Position numbers and translations under genes: made by a program
Notes under the pieces: model-generated
Databases searched by the model: none
Told to the model about the DNA's origin: nothing
What the model saw: only the letters and a program-made list of their open reading frames with translations
DNA from: Halostella litorea
Lineage (GTDB): Archaea > Halobacteriota > Halobacteria > Halobacteriales > Natronoarchaeaceae
NCBI RefSeq assembly: GCF_004785955.1
Contig: NZ_SJER01000004.1
Coordinates: 186,001 to 250,000 of the forward strand
Direction of reading: 5' to 3'
DNA: 64,000 nt
Shown here: piece by piece, positions 24,521-32,170 of the stretch
Layout of the letters: each line of letters begins with the position of its first letter
Position numbering within the stretch: the stretch's first letter is position 1

Positions 24521-25617
24521 TGCGGCCCCGTCTCGGACGGCGGCGGTTCCTCGGTCCGCTGTTCGGGCTCCGGGGCGTCGTCGGACGCCGCGCCGTCGCG
24601 GCCGGCCGACGACGCCGCCGCTTCGTCCTCGGTCACGTCGTGATGGAGGTAGCAGGCGACCTTGCGGTCCGTGCCCTCGTCGGTCAGCGCGGGCACCGCC
24701 TCCGAGCACTCCGGCATCGCGTCGGGACATCGCGGGTGGAACTGACAGCCCTGGATGTCCCGGTCGTCGTCGTCCTCGGGGGTCGGCAGGAGCACCCGCT
24801 CCCGGTCGCCGGAAAGCGTCGGCAGGCTGGCCACGAGCGCCCGGGTGTAGGGGTGTTTCGGGTCGCCGACGATCCGCTGGGCGGGCCCCTGCTCGACCAC
24901 CTTCCCGAGGTACATCACGGCGATGCGGTCGGCCACCAGCTTCACCACCGAGAGGTTGTGGGTGACGTAGAACATCGCGAAGCCGTGTTCGTCCTGCAGC
25001 CTGTCGAGCAGGCGGAGGATCCCGGACTGCAGGGAGACGTCGAGCATCGACAGCGGCTCGTCGGCCACCAGCAGGTCCGGGTCCAGCACGATGGCGCGGG
25101 CGATGCAGACGCGCTGGCGCTCGCCCCCGCTCAGCTGGTCCGGGAACAGCTCCATGTAGTCCCCGGCGGGGTTGAGCCCAACGTCGTTCAGCGTCGCCTC
25201 GACCTTCGCCTCAAGCTCCTCGTGGATCATGTCCCGGAAGTTCTTGAGCGGCTCCGCGACCGCCTGGAACACCGTCTTGCGTGGGTTGAGCGTCTCGTAG
25301 GGGTCCTGAAAGATGATCTGGGCCCGCTCGCGGAACGCCCGCAACTCCTTGTTGGAGTACTCGCAGATGTCCTCGCCGTCGAACACGATCTCCCCCTCGG
25401 TGGGGTCCTCCAGCCGGAGCGTCGTCTCGATGAGCGTCGACTTGCCAGACCCGCTCTCGCCGATGACCCCGAGCGTCTCGCCCGGGTCGATCGAGAGGTC
25501 CAGGTCGTCGACGGCCTTCACCTGCTCCTCCTGGCCCAGCAGGCGGCGGAGGAACCCTGACTCCGCGGCGTAGTACTTCTTCAGGCCGCGGATGTCGACC
25601 AGCGGCTCACCCGACAT
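24517..25617 (-). CDS. Peptide/nickel-type ABC importer ATPase, DppF class
   Basis: A 366-residue ABC ATPase. Walker A is GESGSGKST, the signature is LSGGERQRVCIARAI and Walker B is LLVADEPLSML. The C-terminal oligopeptide-transporter extension has the cysteine pattern GCQFHPRCPDAMPEC and a later C, which in this family can bind an iron-sulfur cluster. A 35-residue acidic tail follows that is not part of the family. It overlaps the DppD gene by eleven bases and the chelatase gene by four. Confidence 0.92.
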   Translation of the reverse strand: MSGEPLVDIRGLKKYYAAESGFLRRLLGQEEQVKAVDDLDLSIDPGETLGVIGESGSGKSTLIETTLRLEDPTEGEIVFDGEDICEYSNKELRAFRERAQIIFQDPYETLNPRKTVFQAVAEPLKNFRDMIHEELEAKVEATLNDVGLNPAGDYMELFPDQLSGGERQRVCIARAIVLDPDLLVADEPLSMLDVSLQSGILRLLDRLQDEHGFAMFYVTHNLSVVKLVADRIAVMYLGKVVEQGPAQRIVGDPKHPYTRALVASLPTLSGDRERVLLPTPEDDDDRDIQGCQFHPRCPDAMPECSEAVPALTDEGTDRKVACYLHHDVTEDEAAASSAGRDGAASDDAPEPEQRTEEPPPSETGPQ

Positions 25618-26614
25618 CGGACCAGCTCACCTCCGTTGCCTCCGCCCGCATGCGGTCCGCCTCCCCGGCCCGATAACACGCGGAGTGGATGCCCGGCCGC
25701 TCCTCCCGGAACTCGGGATGGGCGGTTTCGCACTCCTCGACCGCGTACGGACACTTGTTGATGAACCGGCACCCGTCCGGCGGGTGCAGCAGGTTCGGCG
25801 GTTGCATCTTCATCGCGATCATCTCGTCGGTCGACGAGTGCAGGTCCGGCAGCGAGTTCTTCAGCCCGATGGTGTAGGGGTGGACGGGCTCGTCGAACAG
25901 CTCCTTGCTCGGGCCCTGCTCGGTGATCTTGCCGCCGTACATCTCGATCAGGTACTCCGAAGTCTCCACGAGGTCGGCGATGTCGTGGGAGACGAACAGC
26001 GCCGAGACCCCGAACTCGTCGCGGTAGGTCTCGATGTCGTTGAGGATCTTGTCCCGGAGCAACACGTCGAGGCCGGTGGTCGGCTCGTCGGCGATGATGA
26101 GTTCGGGCTCGAGGATGAGCGCCATCGCCAGCAGGACGCGCTGGCGCATCCCGCCGGAGAGCTGGTGGGGGTAGCTCCGCAGCCGCGAGGCGCTGATCCC
26201 CACGAGGTCGAGCACCTCCTCGGCCCGCTCCACGCAGTCGGCCTTCGACATGTCCCGGTGGGCGCGGATCGTCTCGACGAGCTGGTCCTGGATCGTGTAC
26301 ACCGGATCCAGGCTCCCCATCGCGCTCTGTGGGATGTAGGCGATCTGCTCCCAGCGGATCTCGCGCATCCGCTTTTCGGGGAGGGACGTCAGGTCCTGCC
26401 CGTCGAACCTGATCTCGCCGGAGTGGACGACAGCGTTGTCGTCCAGCCCCCCGACGATGGCCTTCGAGAGCGTCGACTTGCCGCAGCCGGACTCGCCGAG
26501 CACCCCCACGAGGCTCTCCGGGTCGACGTCGAACGAGACGCCGTCGACGGCGTGGACGTAGCCGTCGCCGACCTCGTAGCGAACCTCCAGGTCGCGGACG
26601 GAGAGCAGCGACAT
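25607..26614 (-). CDS. Peptide/nickel-type ABC importer ATPase, DppD class
   Basis: A 335-residue ABC ATPase. Walker A is GESGCGKST, the signature is LSGGMRQRVLLAMAL and Walker B is LIIADEPTTGLDV. The C-terminal extension carries CRFINKCPYAVEEC, again the family cysteine pattern. It pairs with the DppF-type ATPase. Its start is one base from the stop of the SCP2 gene, so the SCP2 and M29-like genes belong to the same transcript. Confidence 0.92.
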   Translation of the reverse strand: MSLLSVRDLEVRYEVGDGYVHAVDGVSFDVDPESLVGVLGESGCGKSTLSKAIVGGLDDNAVVHSGEIRFDGQDLTSLPEKRMREIRWEQIAYIPQSAMGSLDPVYTIQDQLVETIRAHRDMSKADCVERAEEVLDLVGISASRLRSYPHQLSGGMRQRVLLAMALILEPELIIADEPTTGLDVLLRDKILNDIETYRDEFGVSALFVSHDIADLVETSEYLIEMYGGKITEQGPSKELFDEPVHPYTIGLKNSLPDLHSSTDEMIAMKMQPPNLLHPPDGCRFINKCPYAVEECETAHPEFREERPGIHSACYRAGEADRMRAEATEVSWSDVG

Positions 26615-26615
26615 G

Positions 26616-27017
26616 CTACGTTTCCCAATCGAACGTGGCCGGGGTGTTGATCTCCGCGCCGCGGCGGAACGCGCGCAGGAGCCCGTAGTTGTAGCACCTG
26701 GCGGCCATCATGCTCGACATGAAGATGTCGCCGTCGTTCAGCGCCTGCAGGGGCGACACCTCGCCGCGCATGATCCGGTGGAGCGACTCGACGTCGCCCT
26801 CGACGCGGGTGACCTCGTTGACGAGGTCGGGCGATTCGATCCGGCCGCGCTCGCACTCGATGCCGTCGGGCGACGCGTCCAGAACGAACGGCTCCGCGTC
26901 GGACAGGTCGAACACGAACCGGCGGTCGGCGAGCTGTTGTTCGAGCGTCTCGATGCCCTCGTCGTCGTTCGCCAGCGCCTCGAGGAAGCTGACGAGTTCC
27001 GTCGTGATGTCACTCAT
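26616..27017 (-). CDS. SCP2 sterol-binding-domain-like protein
   Basis: A 133-residue protein that follows the SCP2 fold pattern: RFVFDLSDAEPFVLDASPDG, then DVESLHRIMRGEVSPLQALNDGDIFMSS (~residues 76-103), the lipid-pocket helix segment. SCP2 domains bind hydrophobic or CoA-linked ligands and occur as fusions or stand-alone proteins near beta-oxidation and sulfatase genes. Here it lies between a peptidase-like protein and the transporter ATPases, with gaps of one and six bases. The ligand is unknown. Confidence 0.7.
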   Translation of the reverse strand: MSDITTELVSFLEALANDDEGIETLEQQLADRRFVFDLSDAEPFVLDASPDGIECERGRIESPDLVNEVTRVEGDVESLHRIMRGEVSPLQALNDGDIFMSSMMAARCYNYGLLRAFRRGAEINTPATFDWET

Positions 27018-27023
27018 GGGGTC

Positions 27024-28097
27024 TCACTTCTGTTTGAGCAGTTTGTCGGGGTCGCCGTGCTCGGCGGCGACTTCGCGGATGTCCGGGTCGTCGAGGAAGG
27101 TGAGCTTCCCGTCGGCGACGACCGGTTCGCCGTCGATTTCGATCGTCGGGTCCAGCACGAAACCGTCGAGGTGGAGCTCCGTGCCGCCGGTCTCCTCGAA
27201 GGGGTACATGCTGAAACAGCGCATGTTGCCGATGGCGATGTGGATGTTGCCGTACCGGCGCTCGGCCTCGTTCGGGATCGGCTTCTGGTCCAGCGGCGCG
27301 TCGCGGACCTTCGGGTGGAGCCCGAACATGAACTCCTCGCAGAAGCCGACGTTCGGGACGCCCTCGACGATGTCGCTGAGTTCGTCGGCCGCGCGCCCGC
27401 CCTCGATGTTCGTGCAGTAGTTGTCCTCGAACGTCAGCTTGATCGGCTCGTCGCCGACGCCGACGCCGCTGAACGCGTCGTAGTAGACCACGCCGTTCGT
27501 CTCCTGCGGCGGGAGGACGCCGGCGATAGCGCCCGGGAACGTCGCGGGGTAGGTGCCGGGTCGTTTCTCGTCGGCGGGGACCGTCCCGAAGTCGCCGCCC
27601 CAGTCCTCCGGGTTGTACGTGGCGGTGACGTCGGTGCCCTTGTCGCAGGTGACGCGTATCTCCGAGCCGCCCCGCGTGATCTCTAGGGCCTTCTTCTCTA
27701 TCTCCAGTACGAGGTCGACGGGGTAGGCCGCGGCCTCCTGTGCGAAGAACTCGGGGTCATGCGGGTTGGCGACGCTGTACATCTCCAGCCCGTGTTCCAT
27801 GATCGCCTTCTGTGTCCCGCGGTCGTGGCTGGTCGCGAAGGTCATCCGCAGCATCTTGTCGGCGGATTTGAGCGCCTCGTCGATGATCGGCCCGCCGCCC
27901 TGGGCCTGGATCGGGTTGAAGTCGATCCAGGTGACGACGACGTTTGCCCCCTGCGATCGGGCCTCGGCGGCGACCTCGTTCACCACGTCCTCGTCGGCGT
28001 AGGAGTCGGCGACGACGACGACTTCCTCGCCCTCCGAGACCTCCGCCCAGTTGGCAACGTAGTTTCTAATGCCTAGTGCTCTGTCAGTCGCTCTCAT
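27024..28097 (-). CDS. M29 aminopeptidase-like/NicX-like metalloprotein
   Basis: A 357-residue protein resembling the aminopeptidase T (M29) fold, which also includes 2,5-dihydroxypyridine dioxygenase NicX. Likely metal ligands are in GFCEEFMFGLHP (~residues 258-269), NIHIAIGN and ELHLDGFVLD, where the M29 family keeps Glu and the H-x-D pair. Whether it is a peptidase or a ring-cleaving dioxygenase cannot be told by eye. It is the first gene of the transporter operon, with a leaderless start set by the TATA box at 28123. Confidence 0.7.
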   Translation of the reverse strand: MRATDRALGIRNYVANWAEVSEGEEVVVVADSYADEDVVNEVAAEARSQGANVVVTWIDFNPIQAQGGGPIIDEALKSADKMLRMTFATSHDRGTQKAIMEHGLEMYSVANPHDPEFFAQEAAAYPVDLVLEIEKKALEITRGGSEIRVTCDKGTDVTATYNPEDWGGDFGTVPADEKRPGTYPATFPGAIAGVLPPQETNGVVYYDAFSGVGVGDEPIKLTFEDNYCTNIEGGRAADELSDIVEGVPNVGFCEEFMFGLHPKVRDAPLDQKPIPNEAERRYGNIHIAIGNMRCFSMYPFEETGGTELHLDGFVLDPTIEIDGEPVVADGKLTFLDDPDIREVAAEHGDPDKLLKQK

Positions 28098-28122
28098 GCG
28101 AACTGATAGAATGGAGTATCTG

Positions 28123-28129
28123 TATTAAA
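28123..28129 (-). promoter_or_regulatory. TATA box of the M29-like/peptide-transporter operon
   Basis: TTTAATA on the minus strand is centred 29 nt upstream of the ATG at 28097, fitting a leaderless message that could run through the SCP2, ABC ATPase and chelatase genes. Confidence 0.55.
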
Positions 28130-28198
28130 CGTTTCCCACAGATCGGTCGCGGGCGGGAACCGGGGGTCGCGACGCCCGAACGCGTCGCCACGCCGCCC

Positions 28199-29332
28199 TC
28201 AATCCGTCCGGTACCGCTCTACCGCGTCCGTGTCGACCGAGACGCCCAGGCCTGGGTCGTCGGGAACCGAAAACGTCGGCCCGTCGGGGTCCCACCGGCC
28301 GGGGTCGGCGACCAGCGCCCCGTCGGCGTCGGCGTTCAGGAGGCCGGTCGGGTACGCCCGCTCGGGCGAGGCCAGCGCGAAGTGTGCGGCCGCGGCCGCG
28401 CCGACGGTCAGTTCGAGCATCCCGCCGACGTAACACGGGAGGCCGTGGGCGGCCGCGACCGCCGCGACGCGCGTCGCGCCGGCGAGTCCGCCCGCCTTGG
28501 CCGGCTTGACGTTTATCGCGTCGACGGCATCCGCGCTCGCCAGCGCCGCGACGTCGGCCGGCGTGTAACAGCCCTCGTCGGCCATGACGGACGGTTCGAC
28601 GGCCGCTCGCACGCGCCGGAGTCCGGCCCGGTCGTCCTGGGGCACCGGCTGTTCGACGAAGACGATCCCGTCGGCCGCGTCGTTCAGCGAGCGGATCGCC
28701 CGGACGGCCTCGCCGGGGTGCCACGTCCCGTTTGCGTCGACGCGGATCCGGGCGTCGGGGCAGGCCTCGCGGACCGCTTCGAGCCGCCGGCGGTCGGCGT
28801 CGTGGTCGTCGGCCCCGACCTTCAGCTTGAACGCCGAGAACCCCCGCTCGGCCGCGGCCGCGACCTCCTCGCGGACCGCCTCGGGCGGTTTGATCCCGAC
28901 CGTGTGGTGCAGCGGGAGCGAGCGGTCGGCCGCGGTCGGCCCGCCGAGCAGTTCGTACACCGGCCGGCCCATCCCCTTGCCGAGGGCGTCGTGCAGCGCC
29001 GCGTCGACGCCGGCGACGGCAAAGGGGTGGGACGCGACCGCCGCCTCCAGGTCCGCGGCGACCCGCGCGACGTGGGCCGGGTCGCGGCCCTCGACGACGG
29101 GCGCGAACTCGGCCTCGATCACCGACCGCACGGTCGCCTGCGTCCCGCTTTTGGGCCAGTCGGGGTGGGGCGCGACCTCGCCGTAGCCGACGACGCCGGC
29201 GTCGGTTTCGGCGCGGACCAGCACGTGGTCAAAGGAGTCCGACCCCGCGGTGGAGTCGTCCGACCCGCCGGTCCGCAGCGCCGTCGCCTTCGGGACGCTC
29301 ACCGGAACCGCGTCGAGGGAAGTGACCTCCAT
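28199..29332 (-). CDS. Enolase-superfamily racemase/cycloisomerase (MLE subgroup, dipeptide-epimerase-like)
   Basis: A 377-residue enzyme with the N-terminal capping domain and a (beta/alpha)7-beta barrel. The catalytic pattern of the muconate-lactonizing subgroup is complete: K169-L-K171 in FKLKVG, metal ligands Asp199 (RVDANG), Glu227 (VEQP) and Asp252 (MADEG), and Lys276 (INVKPAK). Members are dipeptide epimerases, N-succinylamino-acid racemases, o-succinylbenzoate synthases or muconate cycloisomerases. The peptide-type importer and M29-like protein next door favour a dipeptide epimerase, but the aromatic genes nearby keep a cycloisomerase open. Confidence 0.8.
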   Translation of the reverse strand: MEVTSLDAVPVSVPKATALRTGGSDDSTAGSDSFDHVLVRAETDAGVVGYGEVAPHPDWPKSGTQATVRSVIEAEFAPVVEGRDPAHVARVAADLEAAVASHPFAVAGVDAALHDALGKGMGRPVYELLGGPTAADRSLPLHHTVGIKPPEAVREEVAAAAERGFSAFKLKVGADDHDADRRRLEAVREACPDARIRVDANGTWHPGEAVRAIRSLNDAADGIVFVEQPVPQDDRAGLRRVRAAVEPSVMADEGCYTPADVAALASADAVDAINVKPAKAGGLAGATRVAAVAAAHGLPCYVGGMLELTVGAAAAAHFALASPERAYPTGLLNADADGALVADPGRWDPDGPTFSVPDDPGLGVSVDTDAVERYRTD

Positions 29333-29343
29333 GGGGAGGCCCG

Positions 29344-29889
29344 TTACTCGTGGTCGGCCTTCGAGAACGACTCGTCGTCGGTCTCGTGGAACTCGTCGCG
29401 CACGTTGTCGAAGTCGACGCCGACGCGGAAGTCCTTCGGGTTCTCGACCTCGTCGGGGACGATCCCCGTGAGCTGTTCGACGCGGGGGACGCGGACGCGC
29501 GGGTACGAGCCGATGTGGATGTGCTCCTCGTCGCCGATCACTTCCACGCGGTTTTCCGCGCCGCCGGGCAGGTAGACGACGTCGCCCGGCCCGGCCTCGA
29601 TCGACTGCTCGTTGCCGTCGTTGTCCTTGTAGTACCAGACGCAGCGGCCCTTGATCGTCGTCAGGATCTGGTACATCTCCGGCGTGTGGGTGTGGAGCGG
29701 GAACACGTCCCCGGGCTGTCCGGTGGTCCAGGTGACGTACATGTCGTTCGTCAGCATCACCGAGTGGACCGTCTTCAGGTTGTCCCCCGCGCCCTCGACC
29801 AGGTCGGGGGCGTCGGGCGCGTGCACTTTGAACGCCTGTTGCTGCGGCAGGACGGAGTAGTCCTTGTCGGCCACTGGATTGTCGGCCAT
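29344..29889 (-). CDS. Cupin-domain protein
   Basis: A 181-residue single-cupin protein. Cupin motif 1 is FPLHTHTPEMYQILTTIKG (~residues 63-81), with the two His and the Glu in metal-ligand places. Motif 2 is GPGDVVYLPGGAENRVEVIG, where the expected metal His is not obvious. It could be a small isomerase, dioxygenase or binding protein. I start it at MADNPVADKD (29889). It lies 11 bases upstream of the enolase-superfamily gene and is divergent from the IclR regulator, which may control it. Confidence 0.75.
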   Translation of the reverse strand: MADNPVADKDYSVLPQQQAFKVHAPDAPDLVEGAGDNLKTVHSVMLTNDMYVTWTTGQPGDVFPLHTHTPEMYQILTTIKGRCVWYYKDNDGNEQSIEAGPGDVVYLPGGAENRVEVIGDEEHIHIGSYPRVRVPRVEQLTGIVPDEVENPKDFRVGVDFDNVRDEFHETDDESFSKADHE

Positions 29890-29988
29890 ACGCGGTGGGT
29901 TCGCGCAGGAGCACAAAAAACCACGGGTCGGTGACGGGTCGCTGCGGACCAGGCGACGCTCCGGCGCGTTCGGTAATACCGACTAACG

Positions 29989-29996
29989 TTTATTAT
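29989..29996 (+). promoter_or_regulatory. TATA box of the IclR-family regulator
   Basis: TTTATTAT is centred about 26 nt before the ATG at 30018, indicating a leaderless mRNA and ruling out the much longer upstream extension of the same frame. Confidence 0.55.
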
Positions 29997-30017
29997 AGTA
30001 CGTACCCATACCCGAGT

Positions 30018-30785
30018 ATGGCACAGAAAGGCACAGGGGGCGGCGTGAAATCCGACGAGACGCTGCTCGGCATCGTCGAGACGGTGCGGGAGCTAAACGG
30101 GGCGACGGTGACGGAGCTGGCCGACGAGTTGGGGCTGGCGAAAAGCACCGTCCACAGCCACCTGCAGACGCTGGAGGAGCACGGGTTCATGCGGCGCAGC
30201 GACGGCGAGTACGTGATCAGCTACCGGTTCCACGACTACGGGATCTGGGCGCGGAACCAGAGCGACCTGTTCCAGGTCGCCAAGCCCCGACTGAAGGAAC
30301 TGTCGCGGGAGACCGGCCACAAAGTCTGGTGCGTCGTCGAGCGCCAGGGGAAGGCGGTGTACCTGTACGGGGCGGAGGGGCGCTCTCCGATCCAGACGTA
30401 CGCACGCGAGGGCGCGACGACCGAACTGCACTTCCTGGCGGCGGGCAAGGCGATCCTGGCCCACCTGCCGGAGGAGGAGCGGAAAGCGATCGTCGGCGAC
30501 GGCCCGCTCCCGGCGAAGACGGACGACACGACCACGGACCCGGAGGAACTGCTCGCCGAACTCGAAACTGTGCGCGAGCAGGGCGTCGCGTTCAACATCG
30601 GCGAGGCGATGGAGGGGCTCAACGCCATCGGGACGCCGATAAAGCGGGTCGGCGACGGTGTCTACGGCGCGATCAGCCTCTCGGGCGCGGCCAATCGGCT
30701 GCCGAGGGAGCAACTGGAGTCGGAGTACGCGGAACGGCTGCTCGGGATCGCAAACGAGATCGAGATCAACATCCGGCACCTCTAA
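30018..30785 (+). CDS. IclR-family transcriptional regulator
   Basis: A 255-residue regulator. Residues ~13-75 are the winged helix (ETLLGIVETVRELNGATVTELADELGLAKSTVHSHLQTLEEHGFMRR) and residues ~90-250 the IclR ligand-binding domain, with ELHFLAAGKAILAHLPEEE and the closing YGAISLSGAANRL. Archaeal IclR proteins commonly sense aromatic or short acids. It is divergent from the cupin/racemase genes and separated from the ferredoxin gene by a palindrome-rich gap, so either side may be its target. Confidence 0.9.
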   Translation: MAQKGTGGGVKSDETLLGIVETVRELNGATVTELADELGLAKSTVHSHLQTLEEHGFMRRSDGEYVISYRFHDYGIWARNQSDLFQVAKPRLKELSRETGHKVWCVVERQGKAVYLYGAEGRSPIQTYAREGATTELHFLAAGKAILAHLPEEERKAIVGDGPLPAKTDDTTTDPEELLAELETVREQGVAFNIGEAMEGLNAIGTPIKRVGDGVYGAISLSGAANRLPREQLESEYAERLLGIANEIEINIRHL

Positions 30786-30945
30786 CGGTCGTTCGCCCTC
30801 GTCGAACGAAGGGCTCGTGAACGGAACGATGCCGAGACACTGCTTCCGCACCGCGATCGGCTAGCGACTGCGTCCACGTCCGCCGATACCTCCAGCCTGT
30901 ACGGCCGCGAGGGGGCCCCTGGCGTCGATCCGGGATCGAACGTTC

Positions 30946-30962
30946 GTTCGCTGTGAGCGAAC
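30946..30962. repeat. Inverted repeat (possible hairpin)
   Basis: GTTCGCT and AGCGAAC are perfect 7-bp arms around a 3-base loop, about 160 bases after the IclR stop codon. No T-run follows, so a terminator role is uncertain. Confidence 0.55.
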
Positions 30963-31044
30963 TAGTGTGCGAACGACTGCCAGACTGGGGCGACCGATCC
31001 CGCCCGAAGCGACGAGGATGGGTTGGACAGTTCGGCCCGTAGTT

Positions 31045-31068
31045 TTAACACACCCTTAGTACGTGTTA
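31045..31068 (+). repeat. 24-bp dispersed element, copy 2
   Basis: It begins TTAACAC, contains CCCTTAGT and ends CGTGTTA. With one more base the ends form a perfect stem: TTAACAC (31045-31051) against GTGTTAA (31063-31069). It matches the copy at 17594 at 22 of 24 positions. Confidence 0.75.
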
Positions 31069-31105
31069 ATCCGCGTGTGCGAACCGCCGCGACGACGACG
31101 GCTTT

Positions 31106-31127
31106 GCGTATACGATATCGTATACGC
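31106..31127. repeat. Perfect 22-bp palindrome, GTATAC type
   Basis: GCGTATACGAT followed directly by ATCGTATACGC; every base pairs in the reverse complement. A 22-base perfect palindrome is far from random expectation in this GC-rich setting. It could be a dimeric regulator site or a cruciform. A degenerate relative is at 17625-17646 and a partial one lies upstream of paaA (33104-33122). Confidence 0.85.
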
Positions 31128-31231
31128 CGTTCGTGGGTCCGGAACGGCGCCATCCCGGCGGGAAACCGCCGCATACAGCGACGAACGGACCCGCCGGTAG
31201 CGCGGACGGCGTCTATCGAGCGGAAACCTAT

Positions 31232-31254
31232 GCGTATACGTTAAACGTATACGC
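31232..31254. repeat. Perfect 23-bp inverted repeat, GTATAC type
   Basis: GCGTATACGTT and AACGTATACGC are perfect 11-bp arms around one central A. The outer nine bases of each arm equal those of the palindrome at 31106, while the centre differs. It ends about 57 bases from the ferredoxin stop codon. Confidence 0.85.
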
Positions 31255-31310
31255 TCGGAAGAAGAGTAGCCGGCGATACTGACCGGCCCCGCGAAACGGA
31301 ATCGACCGGC

Positions 31311-31595
31311 TTACGGGCTCTCGTCGGTCCGGAGTTCGAGGTTCGAGAGCGGCCTGCCGATGCAGGTCAGCACGTACCCCTCCTCCTTCTCGCTCTCGGA
31401 GAGGAACATCCCCTCGGTCTGGTCGACCTCCGAGCCGTCCTCCCGCATGGCACAGCAGACCCCACAGACCCCCATCCGGCACTGGTACGGGAGGTCGATC
31501 CCGACCTCCTCGGCCGCTTCGAGGATCGACTTGTCCGCGGGGACCTCGATCGTCTCGTCGCGGTCGACGAGTTCGACGGTGTACGTGTCGGCCAT
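31311..31595 (-). CDS. Plant-type [2Fe-2S] ferredoxin
   Basis: A 94-residue ferredoxin with the cluster ligands Cys39, Cys44, Cys47 (CRMGVCGVC) and Cys78 (LTCIG); Cys48 is an extra cysteine. It is about the size of the ferredoxin domain at the C-terminus of the PaaE reductase. No FAD/NAD-binding reductase lies nearby, so this stand-alone ferredoxin may deliver electrons to the PaaA-C oxygenase two genes away (inference). It follows a GNAT gene on the same strand by six bases. Confidence 0.88.
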   Translation of the reverse strand: MADTYTVELVDRDETIEVPADKSILEAAEEVGIDLPYQCRMGVCGVCCAMREDGSEVDQTEGMFLSESEKEEGYVLTCIGRPLSNLELRTDESP

Positions 31596-31601
31596 GGCGC
31601 T

Positions 31602-32096
31602 CTACCGGTTCCCCGCGGCCTTTTCGTACACGTGTTCGACGGGCTCGAACCCGAGGTCCTCGTAGAGGGCCGGTGCCTCCTCGTCGCCCTCCAGCACGTC
31701 GATCCGGTAGAACTCCACCTCGTGTGGCGGGCCGGCGAACCACTCGTCGGCCTTCTCCAGGAGCGCCTTGCCGACGCCCTCGCCGCGGTGCTCGGCCTCG
31801 ACGTAGTGCCCGTTGATGTACCCGTGGTCCTGCAGGCGGAAGATCGGATGGTCGCCCATCACCCGCGCCTCCAGTACGCCGACCAGGTCCCCGGTCGACT
31901 CCTCCTCGGCGACGACGACCGTCCCGTACTTGGAGTCGACGAGCTGGTTCTCGAAGTAGCTGAGCCAGCGCTCGTCCGCGTCCTCCTTGTGCTGGTACCG
32001 GTCGTCGTACTTCGAGAGGTGGTCCGTGAACCCGTGCCAGAGTTCGATCAGGTCCTCGCCGTCGTCGCTGGTCGCGTGTCGCACCTCGTAGGCCAT
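31602..32096 (-). CDS. GNAT N-acetyltransferase
   Basis: A 164-residue acetyltransferase domain. The acetyl-CoA loop is EAEHRGEGVGKALLEKADEW (~residues 103-122) and the C-terminal strand-helix reads YRIDVLEGDEEAPALYEDLGFEP. The start MAYEVRHATSDDG (32096) gives a standard GNAT N-terminus. It is probably co-transcribed with the ferredoxin gene. The acceptor is unknown. Confidence 0.82.
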   Translation of the reverse strand: MAYEVRHATSDDGEDLIELWHGFTDHLSKYDDRYQHKEDADERWLSYFENQLVDSKYGTVVVAEEESTGDLVGVLEARVMGDHPIFRLQDHGYINGHYVEAEHRGEGVGKALLEKADEWFAGPPHEVEFYRIDVLEGDEEAPALYEDLGFEPVEHVYEKAAGNR

Positions 32097-32170
32097 GTAC
32101 GACCGGTTGCGCCCGACTACCAAAAAAGGTCGTGTCGGTGACGCCCGATCTCCCCCGCCGGTCGCGGTCC

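Larger units (their letters stand above)
30786..31310. other. Palindrome-rich non-coding region between convergent genes
   Basis: About 525 bases with no convincing gene. It holds an inverted repeat GTTCGCT-N3-AGCGAAC (30946-30962), the second copy of the 24-bp element (31045-31068), and two perfect GTATAC-centred palindromes (31106-31127 and 31232-31254). This is the densest palindrome cluster in the window outside the origin. Confidence 0.75.

Noticed and set aside
30946-31254. Insertion sequence or transposon remnant in the palindrome-rich gap
   Set aside because: No transposase fragment or target duplication was seen; the palindromes are short and perfect and look like protein sites rather than terminal repeats.
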